A DNA stretch of 64,000 bases from Apostichopus japonicus (Eukaryota > Echinodermata > Holothuroidea > Aspidochirotida > Stichopodidae): positions 3,223,001 to 3,287,000 of the forward strand of contig NC_092582.1 in the NCBI RefSeq assembly GCF_037975245.1, given 5' to 3'. The notes beneath the pieces were generated by a model that was not told the origin of the DNA, did no database searches, and worked only from the letters and a program-made list of their open reading frames with translations. Shown piece by piece: positions 10,941-23,250 of this stretch. The position numbers and the translations under genes are program-made. Each line of letters opens with the position of its first letter. The stretch's first letter is position 1.

Positions 10941-12392
10941 ATTGTGCACTCTTAGGTATCTTGAGGCTATAAATAAGGCCTACGTGCAAGATCGTGATTA
11001 TAACAACTTTTAATCTTTCGTGTGGGGTTGAATCTACACCTGCGCTTTCCGGATGTTTTTCAATTCTGAAAGACAGTCAGAGTGATGATATGTTGAAGAT
11101 CAAATCAAAATTTGCTAATCAAAGCCTGTTATCCTTTACATGGCAAAATGATCTACTATGATGATGCCTGACTTTAGATTTGGTGGGTTTGGGATTAAGT
11201 TATTGATCAAGCAGAGCAAGCTTTTTCTAAAGAAGTTTGATATTTTAAGTCATTTTCAAAACTTACTGCAACCTCCTGCTGTTCTCCCTCCCGCTGTTCT
11301 TCCTGTTCTCCCTCCCTGTTCTCCCTCCCTCCCCCCCCTGTTCTCCATCCATCCCTCCCCCTCCCTTCCTCCCTCCCTCCCCCTCCCTTCCTCTATATAT
11401 GTCCTCCAGGCAGACCCTGCTAAACCAGAGCTATCCACATTTCATCTATCTTGCTAACAAATACTCTTTTACTTACAAACTCACAGAGATCTGAAAGTTA
11501 TTAAATGTTTAATCCAAATCAGACAATTCTGTGTCCCACAGATTTCAAGTAAATACATTTATTTTTTCATTGTCATACCTTTGATGACATTTTTGCTTGA
11601 TGCCTTTATTATTCCTGGTGGGATTTCGGTGGAACTAAAATGTCGCCGAGACGGCGCTCGATGTAGCTGAACAACGTAGGCGGAGGATTTCTATTCCTTT
11701 ATTTTGCACGCATGCTTTGACAGGACCACGATGAAAAATCATTGCCAGGCAAAACTAACAGCCAGACAAAACCGCGACATACAGTGGCATTCAGGGGCTT
11801 ACCGTGGCTTTCTGGGGATTTTACAGCGGCTTTCTGGGATTTATGGCTTCTTTATGCTACTTAGGATTACCGTTACGAGAGCACATGCGACACCACTCTG
11901 AACTAGGAGAGGAATGAAGCATGTTACTCACATAAAACGTAATTATGCAAACCAGGGAAGGGGGTATAAAAGGTCACACCATAAACACCACTGGGCAAGG
12001 AAAAGCAGTGACCTTTGTCCGACCTCGACCCAACGGAAATTTTCCTTACAACCACGCTTAGGAAGAAACACATCGGTAAATATGACATAAAATGAAAAAT
12101 TGTATTAGTAGCTACTATCTCTCCATTAAGATCCCTCTGTATAATATATCACCAGTTTGAGCTAAAGTAAAGTCAACATGCAGCTATATAGGGTAAACAA
12201 ATGGGTTACCGAATTGATTGGTTTTTGCAAGGGCTAACAGACAATTCCAAACTAATTTTTATAACAATGATTACCACTGCAGGTATCATAACCACAAGAA
12301 TGCAACCTCAATCCAAAGTTTTGATTTTAAATACTTTTAAATGACAAGGTCAAGCATTTCTGTCAAGGAACAAGCAGTAAACTAAGACTTAC
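10941..12392. other. Intron; polypyrimidine tract
   Basis: A strongly biased CT tract with ctccctccct repeats runs from about 11265 to 11400 and produces mirror-image frames on both strands. Bases 11600-11900 are richer in GC, but I find no exon there. Confidence 0.4.
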
Positions 12393-12571
12393 CTTTCGTC
12401 AATGACCGATTGAATAATCGCTGTTCCATCTCTAGTAACTACTTGAAAACCTGCTTGTTCTGGTCGAAACTGAAATTGTGAGGAATGACTTAATCCTGCT
12501 GTGCAAACTTCATTGTCGATGATGATAAGAAGGTTCTGGTTGTAGGAAAGTAAACATGATGTATGAGCATC
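12393..12571 (-). CDS. CatSper auxiliary-subunit-like gene, exon
   Basis: The acceptor is catgcag|GATGCT and the donor GAAAG|GTAAGT, a near-consensus pair. Fifty-nine codons encode DAHTSCLLSYNQNLLIIIDN, followed by EVCTAGLSHSSQFQFRPEQA and GFQVVTRDGTAIIQSVIDE. The start (phase 0) joins the exon at 17635-17912 and the end (phase 2) joins 6139-6221. Short hydrophobic strands separated by turns suggest a beta-rich ectodomain. Confidence 0.7.
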
Positions 12572-12727
12572 CTGCATGTATATTGTCATATATATGTCCT
12601 AAGATCTTCCTTACCACAACAACTGCTTTGGAAATCTACATACCCCAAGTTGTCTGCATTCTAGGTCCTCATCTGTTTGTAAAATGTTCTGTGAGGAGCA
12701 GGCACAAATCTTTTAAAGCATACCTGC

Positions 12728-13565
12728 TGCAATCCTATAATAAGTGGCAGTGGTGGAGCTAGGGGTATTGGTCAAGGGGGGCGAGAATGGTCTGTAGGGG
12801 CGCTTTCGACACTATCTAAGCGGAGCGCCACCACAGGTTGGTGCGGAGTGTACAGAAATTTTTTGAGTAAAGGTACTTCCTAGATCGCCGGAAATGACCC
12901 TTACCTGGCCTTGCTATAATTTGCAGATAAACGAAGAATAAATAGGTGTCATCGCCAACAAAATGTGACAAATGTCAATAGGTAGATGAGAGCGCAATAA
13001 AAAAGTAAATAATCGCGAATAAGTAAAAAGTGGTAAAAAGCTGAAAAGGGCGCCATGGCAGTCCATTTGAGTCCGTCAGGGGGGCGTCCGCCCCCCCTGA
13101 CTGTATGAACGCTCCGCCACTGATAAGTGGCCATACCTGTTTCAAAGCGGTAACAGGGTTTTCAAAGTTTCAAACGGTTTTTCCACCCTCCAGATTCACC
13201 CGATGCACACACTATAGTGCTATGATCTGTCATAAACTGTAAATTACATTTCCTTGCCTATAAGGGTATAATCAACTGCTAATTAGCCTAATAGCAGTCA
13301 CCCCGGCAGAATTCTATATTTAAATTAGGCGATACCTACATACAGGGGTATCTGTATCTGTGAAATGGCTGCAATCCTTTGCTACATGGCCATATTTGTT
13401 TCTAAGTGGTAACAGGGTTTATTGAAGTTGGTAATCATTTGTGCTGGGATTTATAAATGCAAAAAATATATTTCTATTTTGTGGTAATTCATAATATACA
13501 TGTGCATAGCTTTTTACATGTGCTAATTAGGGATGTACCTGATCCAACGTTTGAATCCGGCCTAT
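12728..13565 (+). repeat. Left arm of inverted repeat (interrupted by a MITE)
   Basis: Excluding the MITE at 12748-13122, this arm matches the reverse complement of 16125-16505. Shared segments include tgctaattagggatgtacct, tttccttgcctataa and ggcagaattctata. A short motif (gctgcaatcct, then ccat, then gtttc, then gtaacaggg) occurs twice within the arm, at 12728/13131 and at 13369. It looks like a diverged transposable element with a foldback arrangement. Confidence 0.65.
12748..13122 (-). mobile_element. hAT-type MITE, copy A
   Basis: The 375-bp element is bounded by cagtggtggagc and gctccgccactg. The 8-bp target duplication ataagtgg is perfect at 12740-12747 and 13123-13130. It is inverted relative to copies B (30434) and C (52363). 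The left terminus differs from the other copies by one base (tggtgg for tggcgg). Confidence 0.9.
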
Positions 13566-16124
13566 CTCTCATAAGTTTTTCTATGCTTTTCATGACTTAA
13601 ATTCTACACAATGGAAACTGTAGCTAGTAGAGTTTCGTTGCAAATAATGAAGCCTTTTCTCTAAAGATTTAAAAAAAATATATATTTGTGGTTTATACAA
13701 TATCCAGACGACAAAGTGTTGGGGTTTGAATTAAATTCATTAATTACTTTTCATTAACTACTTCCTGATTAAACCTACACTTTTGGGGAAAAGACTCAAA
13801 AAAAGTTGTCTCCGTTGCAATTTCTCAAATGCTTATAAAATCTTGTGTAGTACTACATAGCTTTGAAAAATATTGTGGCACAAATGTAAAAAGCCTGCCT
13901 TGAGAATGAGCGGTGGGTGCACCCAATAAAATGGAAAACAAAATAAACAAGAATTCATTTATTTCTCTTTTAATCTTCTTTTTACTATTATTAATCTTTC
14001 TTTCATTGTTTACTGGAACCTTCTGTTGAGTAAAACCGATATTAAGAAAAAGTTCAACAATTTCAACATTCTAAATTTTCCAACCGCCTTGAAAAACCTT
14101 GGTAAATTTTTGAATAGCAAAATTCCATAACAATGCCGATGCAATTCTTTGCTTGTGTAGTTGGCATTCCAAATATTAAAGGAAGAAAATAAATGTCACA
14201 TGAAAATTTCATGTTGATCTTTTCATGATATTCGTACTCAATTAAAAGAACTAAACTGGACCGATAGATCATCTGCTACATAAAAGTAGATTTCGGTGCA
14301 AGATTTTAGAAAGGTATATCTAAATTTGATCAAATTTACTTATATTTTAGAAGGAAAAATAATCAGTTCCACACGCACACACAAAGGAGCTAAATTGGTA
14401 AATCTTGAAAATTTGTAAGAAATCGACTAAATGGTTTGGGTTTAAGATTAATTTATCTGTGACAATTATTGAGAGAGATGTCATTGTAAGAAGCCGGAAA
14501 TTAACCGTGTCACCTATTTATGTATTTATTTCACGTTCCTTGGCGACCGATGGCAATCTTCTGGCAAACCGTGGTAGGATTTCACATTCTGCCATCCAAG
14601 ACAATAAATGTCATGGATAGATACGTGCAGGAGAGTTCTTGGGAATTGGACTGGATGGAGTTTCCCGCATACTAACTCATCCAATCACGGTTTCCTGATT
14701 TCCTAATGAGCTTTGGCTGTGACTAAGTATGAGATCGGCGGGTAGGTGAAGAGAGTAACGGAATGTATTAATTTGAACGTTATTTCCACCTTGGCCGGCG
14801 TAGCTAATTCTGAATGATCCTAGTTAAATAAACTGCCTTTAGGCCTCGTAACATGCACCTTTTGTCATAGCCTACTCTAAGGGGAGAGGACAGAGAGGGG
14901 AGGGGTGGGGGAAGGAGGAGGAAAGAGGGGCAAAAATAAGATAAATTTGTAAATGACCACCCAGTCTTCAGTTAATAAAGTATGATTCTAGACATAGAAT
15001 CAATTTTGAAATTTTACCATTACCAAATGCAAGTTAAAATACCATATAAATAATTAATAATTTATTGATAAATACTGTGTAAATTGCCTTTAGAAATTCA
15101 AATACACTACCTAAAACAGTTTTACCCAAATAGGAAATATTAACAATCCTTTTTTTGCTCATTAACATTGATGTTTAACATATTTTATGTATTTCATTGT
15201 CATTTATATATTTTCATTTGTTATACTTTCTATCTTTCTGTCATTATTTTCCTATTTTCCATTGAAATAAATAGAAAGGAAAGGAAACGTGGTCATAATC
15301 TGAGAAAAGTGATATCAAATACAGAAAACACTTTGAACTTAAATTATCTTTTAAGATCAACAGGTTCTCATTTTATAAATAAGATTAAAATTTTTTTCCA
15401 CATGCAGATTAACATTATGTAGATTAGAGCTTCTGGATGCCCGAACTGTTCTGAATCTCTGGATTCTTTCAGTTTAGGTCATGTATAGTGCACACCTCCC
15501 ACCGCACCGCTTAGGTGTGCTTCTGGGGTGAGGGGGCCAGCAACCCCCCACCCGTCAGTAGTTCCTAAACTGCTGTGAACCAGTGATTGGCCCATGTGGA
15601 TTTCTCTTATAGTGCCTCACAGCCTATATTAGCTCTTGGCTTATGTCAATCTTCATGGGCTATTGTTCACTCTAGCATTTACATTTTAAATTTAAAAAAA
15701 GAGAGCTAAAGGGTAGAACAATTACTAATAATTAAGAAAAAATACAACATGTTACGCAGATGTAAACACTAGAGATGCATCTAAAACCGTTCCAACTGAA
15801 TTGTCAGGCCCTAAAATTGTCCTATTTATAAATTTTGTAATTTACAATGGAATAAAGAAATTGAAGAAAAAAGAAAAGGAAAATTGAAATATTATGAAAC
15901 AACATCCGGATCCACTTACAGACAGGTTTAGAAGAAAATCTGGGTCATTTTTTTAATTTTTTTTTTTATATCTGCCCAGAATTATCTCTTCAGAAGATGT
16001 TAATAGTAGCTTAAATTTGTGGTCATTCTGAGCAATTTGTTCACTTTTATTGTGTTCTCTCATTTTCATTTTCTCTTGGAAAATCTGTCTGGTCTGGTTT
16101 GATTTTGTAAAAGATCCATGCATA
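13566..16124. other. Interior of the inverted-repeat structure
   Basis: The block is AT-rich and no transposase-like frame was found. Small frames at 14063-14272, 14405-14620 and 15168-15422 have no recognised motif. A G-rich run lies at 14880-14930. Confidence 0.35.
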
Positions 16125-16505
16125 TCTGGTTCCGGTCGGAACAGGTCCATCCCTGATTAGCACATGTAAAAAGCTACCCACATGTGAATTAGTTACCACA
16201 AAATATACAGAAATATGTTTTTTTGCAATTATAACCCGCAACACAGATGATTTCCAACTTCAAGAAACCCTGTTACCACTTTGAAACAAATATGGCCACT
16301 TGGCATAGGATTGCAGCCCTTTCACCACAGATACCCCTGTATAAAGGTATAGCCTAATTTACATATAAAATTCTGCCGGGAGTGAAAGCAATTAGGCTAA
16401 TTAGCAGCTGATTATACGCTTATAGGCAAGGAAATGTAAACCACAGTTTTATGTCAGATCGTTGCACTATAGTGTGTGCATCAGGGTGAACCTGGTGGGA
16501 CGTAG
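16125..16505 (-). repeat. Right arm of inverted repeat
   Basis: This is the reverse complement of the arm at 12728-13565, for example ttgcctataagcgtataatc read on the minus strand, and ggcagaattttata. The arms differ at many positions, so the structure is old. Confidence 0.65.
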
Positions 16506-16530
16506 AAAAGTTGTTAAAGTATAAGTCACT

Positions 16531-16722
16531 TCGAGTCACTCCAAGATTAATGTATGTCGTCCAGTTACAGAGTTGTTGAAAATTGACAATTTATAATCAT
16601 GGACATTAAATATGAATCTAAGAGACTGACTTCGGTCAGCTTGCGGCTTTGATAAGCCAATGATGGCTTCTTCGCGAGTTCCTGCTTGCTGGAGGATCTA
16701 AAATACATACATACATAAGGTT
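16531..16722 (+). mobile_element. tRNA-derived SINE, family 1 (5'-truncated)
   Basis: The copy starts within the B box (tcgagtcactccaag), carries the whole body including gagttcctgcttgctggagg, and ends in acatacatacat. Confidence 0.75.
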
Positions 16723-17634
16723 TGTGGAGGTAGTGTGTATGAGGATAAGATCTTTTAAGTATCTTTTGTGTATTTCATTTCCAATTTACTGTAGCTGGTG
16801 TAACCAGAGTTCAGTTTGACCTCATCATAATACATGGCTTTGGTATGGTTTCCTCTTCTACCATCAGATTTGGCTACTTTAAGACACGCTCCTCAAATGT
16901 TTTATGTTTTGTTAATATGTCCGAGCCTCCCACGACTAGAATGCTGCCAATGTTAATTTCATTTTTAATGTTCTATGAATAGCCACATGCAGTAATAAGT
17001 CAAGAGCACACTTACAACTAGTACAGTAATAATCGTATTTAAGAAGACAAACGTCGTCATGGGAAGGTCAAACAGGTACGTGGGTGTATCAAAGCAAAAA
17101 AACAACTTTGTTTCATTTTTGTGGGTGTTTGGTGGAAAGCCTTTATTAACTATGACATCGTGATTTATAAGCCGAGCTTGACAACATTTAAACATTGCAT
17201 GTCAGCGGTGCAATGATGGGTTATCACCTTGTGCAAGACATGATCATGTTTTTAGAGGCGAGATGATAGCTAATAGTTCTAAGGGATACCTCAACAGTGA
17301 AGTGCAATGCAACTCCATGAGTGGCAACTGTAAAACACAAAGAGTACTTGACCCATGATAAACCTGTTAACCTGAGATCCTGTGTGGTTCAGTTTCTAAT
17401 CAGCAAAATACACAAAGCTGCGAAGGGTTTACAGCTGATTGAAACTATTTCTAAGCATGTAATCTCAAAGCCGTTCGGCGTCTCTGCTGAAAATTGCTGA
17501 AATTTTATTCAAGACACGATAGTCAAAATGTCTTTTTCCATTACTTTAACCTCCTCTGTCTCCTTGTGAGGATGCTTGAAGGTTGAATAACATGAAACCG
17601 GGATTTTTTTTCTTTTATGATGAAAAAGACTTAC
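16723..17634. other. Intron, nothing recognised
   Basis: This is unique-looking AT-rich sequence. The minus-strand frame at 16965-17195 has no splice support. Confidence 0.35.
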
Positions 17635-17912
17635 TTCTGCCGGTGAAACATGCTTTGAGTAAGATCTGGTGTCAAATATTTCCCACTGAGTAGCTGTTAA
17701 GAGAAACTGGCTGTCATTTTGAGTTTTCGGCAGAGAAGGATGGTTGAGGACTCCGACAGCCTCAGTAGCATTCCGAGTAGTCAATATTAGAATGGACATT
17801 GATGAAGAACTAGAGAAGATGGTCTTGCCAGCATCCTCGGTGTCCCAGCCTGTTTCAGCGAAACCAAAAAGCTTAGAATTTATGGTGGGGAGTCCTTGAT
17901 ATGGTGTATCAC
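17635..17912 (-). CDS. CatSper auxiliary-subunit-like gene, largest exon
   Basis: Ninety-two codons follow two split-codon bases. The acceptor chosen is ggtactag|GTGATA, because it gives phase 1 and joins the exon at 20844-20986. A second AG eleven bases upstream would not. The donor GCAGAA|GTAAGT is strong and in phase 0. The peptide includes DTPYQGLPTINSKLFGFAET, GWDTEDAGKTIFSSSSSMSI and ATQWEIFDTRSYSK, with sequons NAT and NDS. A run of five serines is unusual. The residues look extracellular. Confidence 0.7.
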
Positions 17913-17992
17913 CTAGTACCATCCTAGTAGTATGAGTACAAGAATGAGTACATGGCTTTAATGAAGTCTTTATAGGTCTCCTTCTGCACTAA

Positions 17993-18235
17993 GGAGTGTT
18001 AGCTCAGTGGTTAACGCCGGTGCCTTTCAATCATAAGGTCCCTGGTTCGAGTCACTCCAAGACTAATGTATGTCGTCCAGTTACAGAGTTGTTAACAATG
18101 ACAATTCATAATCATGGACGTTATATATGAATCTAAGAGACTGACTTCGGTCAGCTTGCGGATTTGATAAACCAATGAGGCTTCTTCGCGAGTTCCTGCT
18201 TGCAGGAGGATCTAAAATACGAACATACATACATA
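17993..18235 (+). mobile_element. tRNA-derived SINE, family 1 (most complete copy)
   Basis: The copy runs from ggagtgttagctcagtgg through the A box, the B box (ggttcgagtcactcc) and the shared body to the catacatacatac tail. It is the best reference copy of the family in the window. Confidence 0.8.
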
Positions 18236-18363
18236 CAATATCTACACTGGCAGATTTCATATGTAGGCCTACCACAAGAAGGAGTACAAATGGACAAGGG
18301 CTAGTACAAGTACAGGGAACAAGGCTACAATACTAGTATCGGTATCTAGGCTCACTACTAAGC

Positions 18364-18765
18364 TGCCTAGTACACAGCAGTGGTAAGAGTTTATTGTACT
18401 CATTTATACTCAATACAGGGTACTCACAAACAAAGTATGGGATCCATCTTGTTCATTAGTACACAGCTATGCAATATGACCCAATGGGAGAGAGTTTATT
18501 GTACTCACCACTCAATACAGGGTACCCACATTCTAAGTATATGATCCATCTGTTAACTTGTACACAGCTATGCAATATGACCCAATGGGAGAGAGTTAAT
18601 TGTACTCATTTATACTCAATACAGGGTACTCACAAAGTATGGGATCCATCTTGTTAATTAGTACAGAGCTATGCAATATGACCCAATGGGAGAGAGTTTA
18701 TTGTACTCACTACTCAATACAGAGTACCCACATGTAGTATGGGATCCATCGATTAACACAAGATT
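18364..18765 (+). repeat. Tandem repeat of about 100-bp units, four copies
   Basis: Each unit holds atgcaatatgacccaatggg, agagtttattgtactca, ctcaatacagggtac and gtatgggatccatct. The copies differ by small indels. The short plus-strand frames here arise from the repeat. Confidence 0.8.
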
Positions 18766-20843
18766 GTTGTGGTATTGTGTTATGAAATCCTACACAAGCA
18801 TACCTATGTATCCTGATTCCATGTTTGGAATTATCAAAAAAAAAAACTTAAAAATAATATAGATTTTGTTTACAATATTTGAAATATTTACTACCAAACA
18901 AATCTGACAAAATTTGGAACTAGTCACACGTTAAATATAAACACTGCATTACTTTCTGATTCATTTTAGAAGAAAAGGTAAATGCAGAGAATGTTCTTAT
19001 CAAAACATCTAAAGGACACAAATTTACAATATAAGAATATTATTTATCAAACTTTTGAAATAGAAAAAGAAATATCAAACTTTGATATACTATGATCTTC
19101 AGAAACTGGTTATGTATAAAATAATTGCAATAATATTTGAAATCTCACAAAGTCAATAGCAAATATGCTTCTTCGACCCTAAATATCAAAGAGTATTGTA
19201 ACGCCCCACCCCTCCCACCCCTTTACAAAGTTGTATACAAGGCAACGGTTGACATCTATCGTCTAACCACAAGGCACTTCCTATTGATATTTCTGAAGAT
19301 CTACTTTACATACCCCCACCCCCGGTTCCACTAACAAAGTAGTCCTTTATCTTACCCTGTGTGGCATTATCACTACAGTGCAGAACCATCTTTGAAGGAG
19401 AGGGTGAGTGTACAGTGACTTCTACACAATTTATGAGAAAAGAGAATAAAGAAGTGAAGAGACAAATAAAATAAAAAAGAAACTTATAAAGTGGAAATCA
19501 AGAAACTGGAGAAAACAAATAACTCAGTTAGAAAAAATGCTTCTCATCAGGAGAAAATACAAGAAATGTTCTTTACATATGGAGGGAAACAAAGATAAAT
19601 TCAAAAGAGGAAATAACAAACAAAGTACTTCTTATTCGGAAACAAAGAAAGGCATCTTGTAAAGAACACAAACCAAATATTTTCTCATAAATAAAATACT
19701 GCTTATATTAAAGGAAACACTTCATTAAAATAAGTAAGAAACAAAGAAAACTGTCCTTATTAGGTAATAGCAATGTTGACAACAAATGTTATCTAACAAA
19801 AAGATTGTAGTGGTAAGTAGTTCTTACTTTTCTAACAAACTTCACTTTACTTGCAAAGGTGTATAATCCTTTGAGAAATAATTGTGATAATTATTTGAGA
19901 AATAAAACTGTCCAGTTGTCAAGCTCCACGTAAAAACAGTTTGGGTCCTCTTTAGTAGTAAATTACTGGTCTTTCGACTGTAAATGCTACCACTGTATCA
20001 AAGGTGTATATCAACCCCTTTCTTTTTCGGAATTTTTCGTCCATTTGTAAAAACGTTTACAGAATTCTACCCTGATTTATGTATCAAATGTGTTCTGTGT
20101 ATTAGTTAATTATCAAGGTTTGCTAAACTAAATCATAGAGCAGTTAAATCCAACAAAATAATTCAATGTTTTTTTTTCTCCTACAAAGTCACATGTCAAC
20201 ATATTAAAACAAATACTATATATCCAAATCAATCTTAATTAGAAAGCCATTTATTCATACTCATGAAAAAAAAAGAAAATCGTCAATCAAAAAATGTTTC
20301 TGACAATCCTTAGAGCTCTCCTGTACTTTAAGGAACCAAGACACTTTTAAGTCTCATATAATTGTTTATGTTTAAGCTTCTCTCATAAAAACCTGGAAAT
20401 GATACTGTCTGGAATGTTTTAGCAAATTGTTTTAAAATCAAGCTAAAACAGTTCTGAACTACAATACAGGCATCATATTCACAGGTGTGAAGTAATCACC
20501 AAGGCACATAATTTAAAAATCATTTTAAGGTTTAATAGTGCCACGAGGACATGTCACGAGCAAATTGACGATTAATTTAGACAAATCTCTTCATGTCATG
20601 CAATGCGATGACATGAAAATATAATGACACTATCATGTTGCACAGCGTGTAACTTTAAACATTCTGACAGCGGAGGGTGTCAACGTTCCAAGTTTTAGCT
20701 GCGGGGTAAACATGCAAGAGTAATTAGTCCAAGTGATCAAACTACTTGTAAGAATGTCACGCATGTACGGAGAGAGGAAGCAAACGTTTGCCTGCGGCCT
20801 AAGAGCTTAATTAATAACATCCAAGTCTCTCTTTTCTACTCAC
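18766..20843. other. AT-rich intron
   Basis: There are long A-rich stretches and no exon candidate with good splice sites. A plus-strand frame at 19137-19334 is probably chance. Confidence 0.4.
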
Positions 20844-20986
20844 CTAAATCACAGTATGGTTTGAATTCTCTGTCAGGTTGATGTCTCAGTATTGCAGTCA
20901 CAGCTCTGATGGTGGACGATCGGCCAGATTCATTGGGCCGTAGAGAAGAAGGCAATACCTCCTTTATACCAAGTTCACTCTTGGAG
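20844..20986 (-). CDS. CatSper auxiliary-subunit-like gene, exon
   Basis: Forty-seven complete codons lie between cacttcag|CTCCAAG and the donor TTTAG|GTGAGT. The peptide starts SKSELGIKEVLPSSLRPNES and ends with AVTAILRHQPDREFKPYCDL. It has no initiator Met and is therefore an internal exon. It joins 24333-24457 in phase 2 and 17635-17912 in phase 1, making Ser and Gly at the junctions. One sequon (NES) is present. Confidence 0.65.
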
Positions 20987-21117
20987 CTGAAGTGGGCAAA
21001 GTATGACGAAACTCATCAAAATTATTAAGTATTAATTGATAAGTGTTTATAAGACAAAAGACTGACAAGGACAGAATAGACCAATTTTTAGGAATACATA
21101 GAATAAAAGTTCTTCCA

Positions 21118-21158
21118 CATATATATATATGTATGTATATATATCTATGTATATATAT
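21118..21158. repeat. (TA)n simple repeat
   Basis: An alternating TA tract with occasional tg steps abuts the left edge of the unusual block at 21165. Confidence 0.8.
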
Positions 21159-21164
21159 AGTAAA

Positions 21165-22860
21165 TGAAGCGAACCGCGGATTGCGGGGGAAATTACCGGG
21201 TTTAGGGTCCTACGCTTCGAACTCATAAGTTATCAATGAGGAGGCAAGAGTGTTCTTGCGTTGAAACAACGGCTGACATTTTATTAACAAACTCTACAAT
21301 AATGTGAAAATATACAAATGAAGAATAAGTCATGACACATGACAATATAAAATGGCTTTGTATGATAAATGGCTTAAGGGTCTCTTTACTCTTATTTAAA
21401 CTCTGTTTTAATTCGGGGAAAAACCTATACTCAATACTACGAAAAATGCACAGAACCTATGCCCAAACTGTGACATATTAATACACAAATACAATTAAAG
21501 ACTCAATAATAGTATCCTGCAATACGACATTGCACTTGTACAATACAGTATAAAAATGTATAAGTGTGTATAAAGAATAATGTAAAATGAACATTATGAA
21601 ATAAACTGCATAAATAATATTAAACGTTTGCCAACAGGCGAGGAATTTTACACCTTCGTAATGGCCAGCCTAGGGCAACACATGCCGCTGCAACTCATTA
21701 TAGGCCTTTCCACCGTACTGTTCCTAGACAGCAGGAATTTCCACCTCCTGAACCCACAAACTCTCAAGAGACTTGGCACTCCATAGCTATCCATAAAGGC
21801 TAAGATTAGAAGGACAAGCTCTTGAGACAACTCTGTAGTGACCAACAGTAACAATATGTTCAAGATACAAAATATGAATACGTACACTCTTTACACTGCG
21901 AGCAGTACAATAAAATACAGGTACAGTAAAATAATCTCTCAAAACAACTCAACTGTCAATACAGTACAATACACTTTCAATACAACGCAACACAGTACAA
22001 TAACTTTCTGGATATAAACTCAACCTAACCGGTACTGTCACTCTACAGTATAAAGGTACACAATACTACTAGCACCCATGTGCTTAACGATACACAACCA
22101 CTGATCTACACAGTGTACACAACGCACCCTATAAACCCATAGGACCAAGGTCCAAATACACAACCTAACATACGTACTTTGTACAGTGAAGTACAACCTA
22201 GCCAGAAGGGCAACAATTACAACTTCGATTCAATTTATCAACAATAAGGTTACGTACGGCAGTATAAAACAATAATAATATGTATTACTTAATCCCTTAC
22301 TATACTGGAGTCAGCTCGCTCGCGAATAACAAGACGAAAGAGACTCTTCGCTCGCGGTACAGGAGACCCGCGGACATCAAGAATACGGCCATGGAGACTC
22401 CGTCACGCTAGTCGGCTCGCTATGGTATACAGTACATCCGCCATCTTGGAAACCAGGGACTTCGAGACAGAAGCCGAACCATCCAAAAACCTGAGGCATC
22501 CTGCCTCTGAGAAGGGTGACATCTCCTCACGGACTCCAGAAAGTAAAGATATATGTAAGTCTGGGCTATTGACTACCCAAGATTAATTAAATATGACCAA
22601 AATAGTAAGGGGTTTACGAGGCGAGCCCCGGAGATCTGCAGGGACGATGTTCGCCATACAACACCGTATCCAGAACTGAACAAAACACGTGGAAACAGCT
22701 AACGCTACTAACTGGCTATTACGACATATTACATAAGACATGTAAATACAACGGGTGCACACTACAAAATTTCACTTCACTACATAAATAAATAAAGAAT
22801 AACACACAAGAAAAATTCCACTTCACGACCATTGCCATTGCTGCAAATTTCGTAGGTAGT
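21165..22860 (-). other. Probable retroelement remnant of distinct composition
   Basis: The block differs from its surroundings. It is rich in CpG at both sides (gaagcgaaccgcggattgcg; ggcgagccccggagatctgc) and packed with acagtacaata-type motifs between 21900 and 22250. Read on the minus strand, its end has an AATAAA followed about 100 bases later by a CG-rich stretch ending in ttcgcttca, like the end of an LTR. No retroviral-type protein domain is readable, so the class is uncertain. Confidence 0.3.
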
Positions 22861-23023
22861 GGTGTTTTGTAACAAAGATAAATACGAGCTAAATAACTAG
22901 GTCCAAATATGAAAAGGAAAGAAAGACTGTAAGTTAATTAAAATTCAAAACATTAATGCAGCAGGTCCTTTCTTGTTGCTAACAATTGGTGTAGGAACGG
23001 GGGGGGGGGGCAATCAAGGCGTT

Positions 23024-23250
23024 GGGAAAATCCCAACTTCACCATGAAATGATACCATATATTCATGATATCAGAGTGCAATGATAGTTTTGATTTTGAT
23101 GGGAACATCCCAACTTCACCATGAGTTGATACCATAAATTCATGATATCAGAGTGCAATGATAGTTTTGATTTTGATGGGAACATCCCAACTTCACCATG
23201 AGTTGATACCATATATTCATGATATCAGAGTGCAATGATAGTTTTGATTC
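23024..23250 (+). repeat. 77-bp tandem repeat, three units
   Basis: The unit begins gggaacatcccaacttcacc and contains gatatcagagtgcaatgata. Units start near 23024, 23101 and 23178. The third runs into the sequence of a doubtful exon candidate. Confidence 0.85.
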
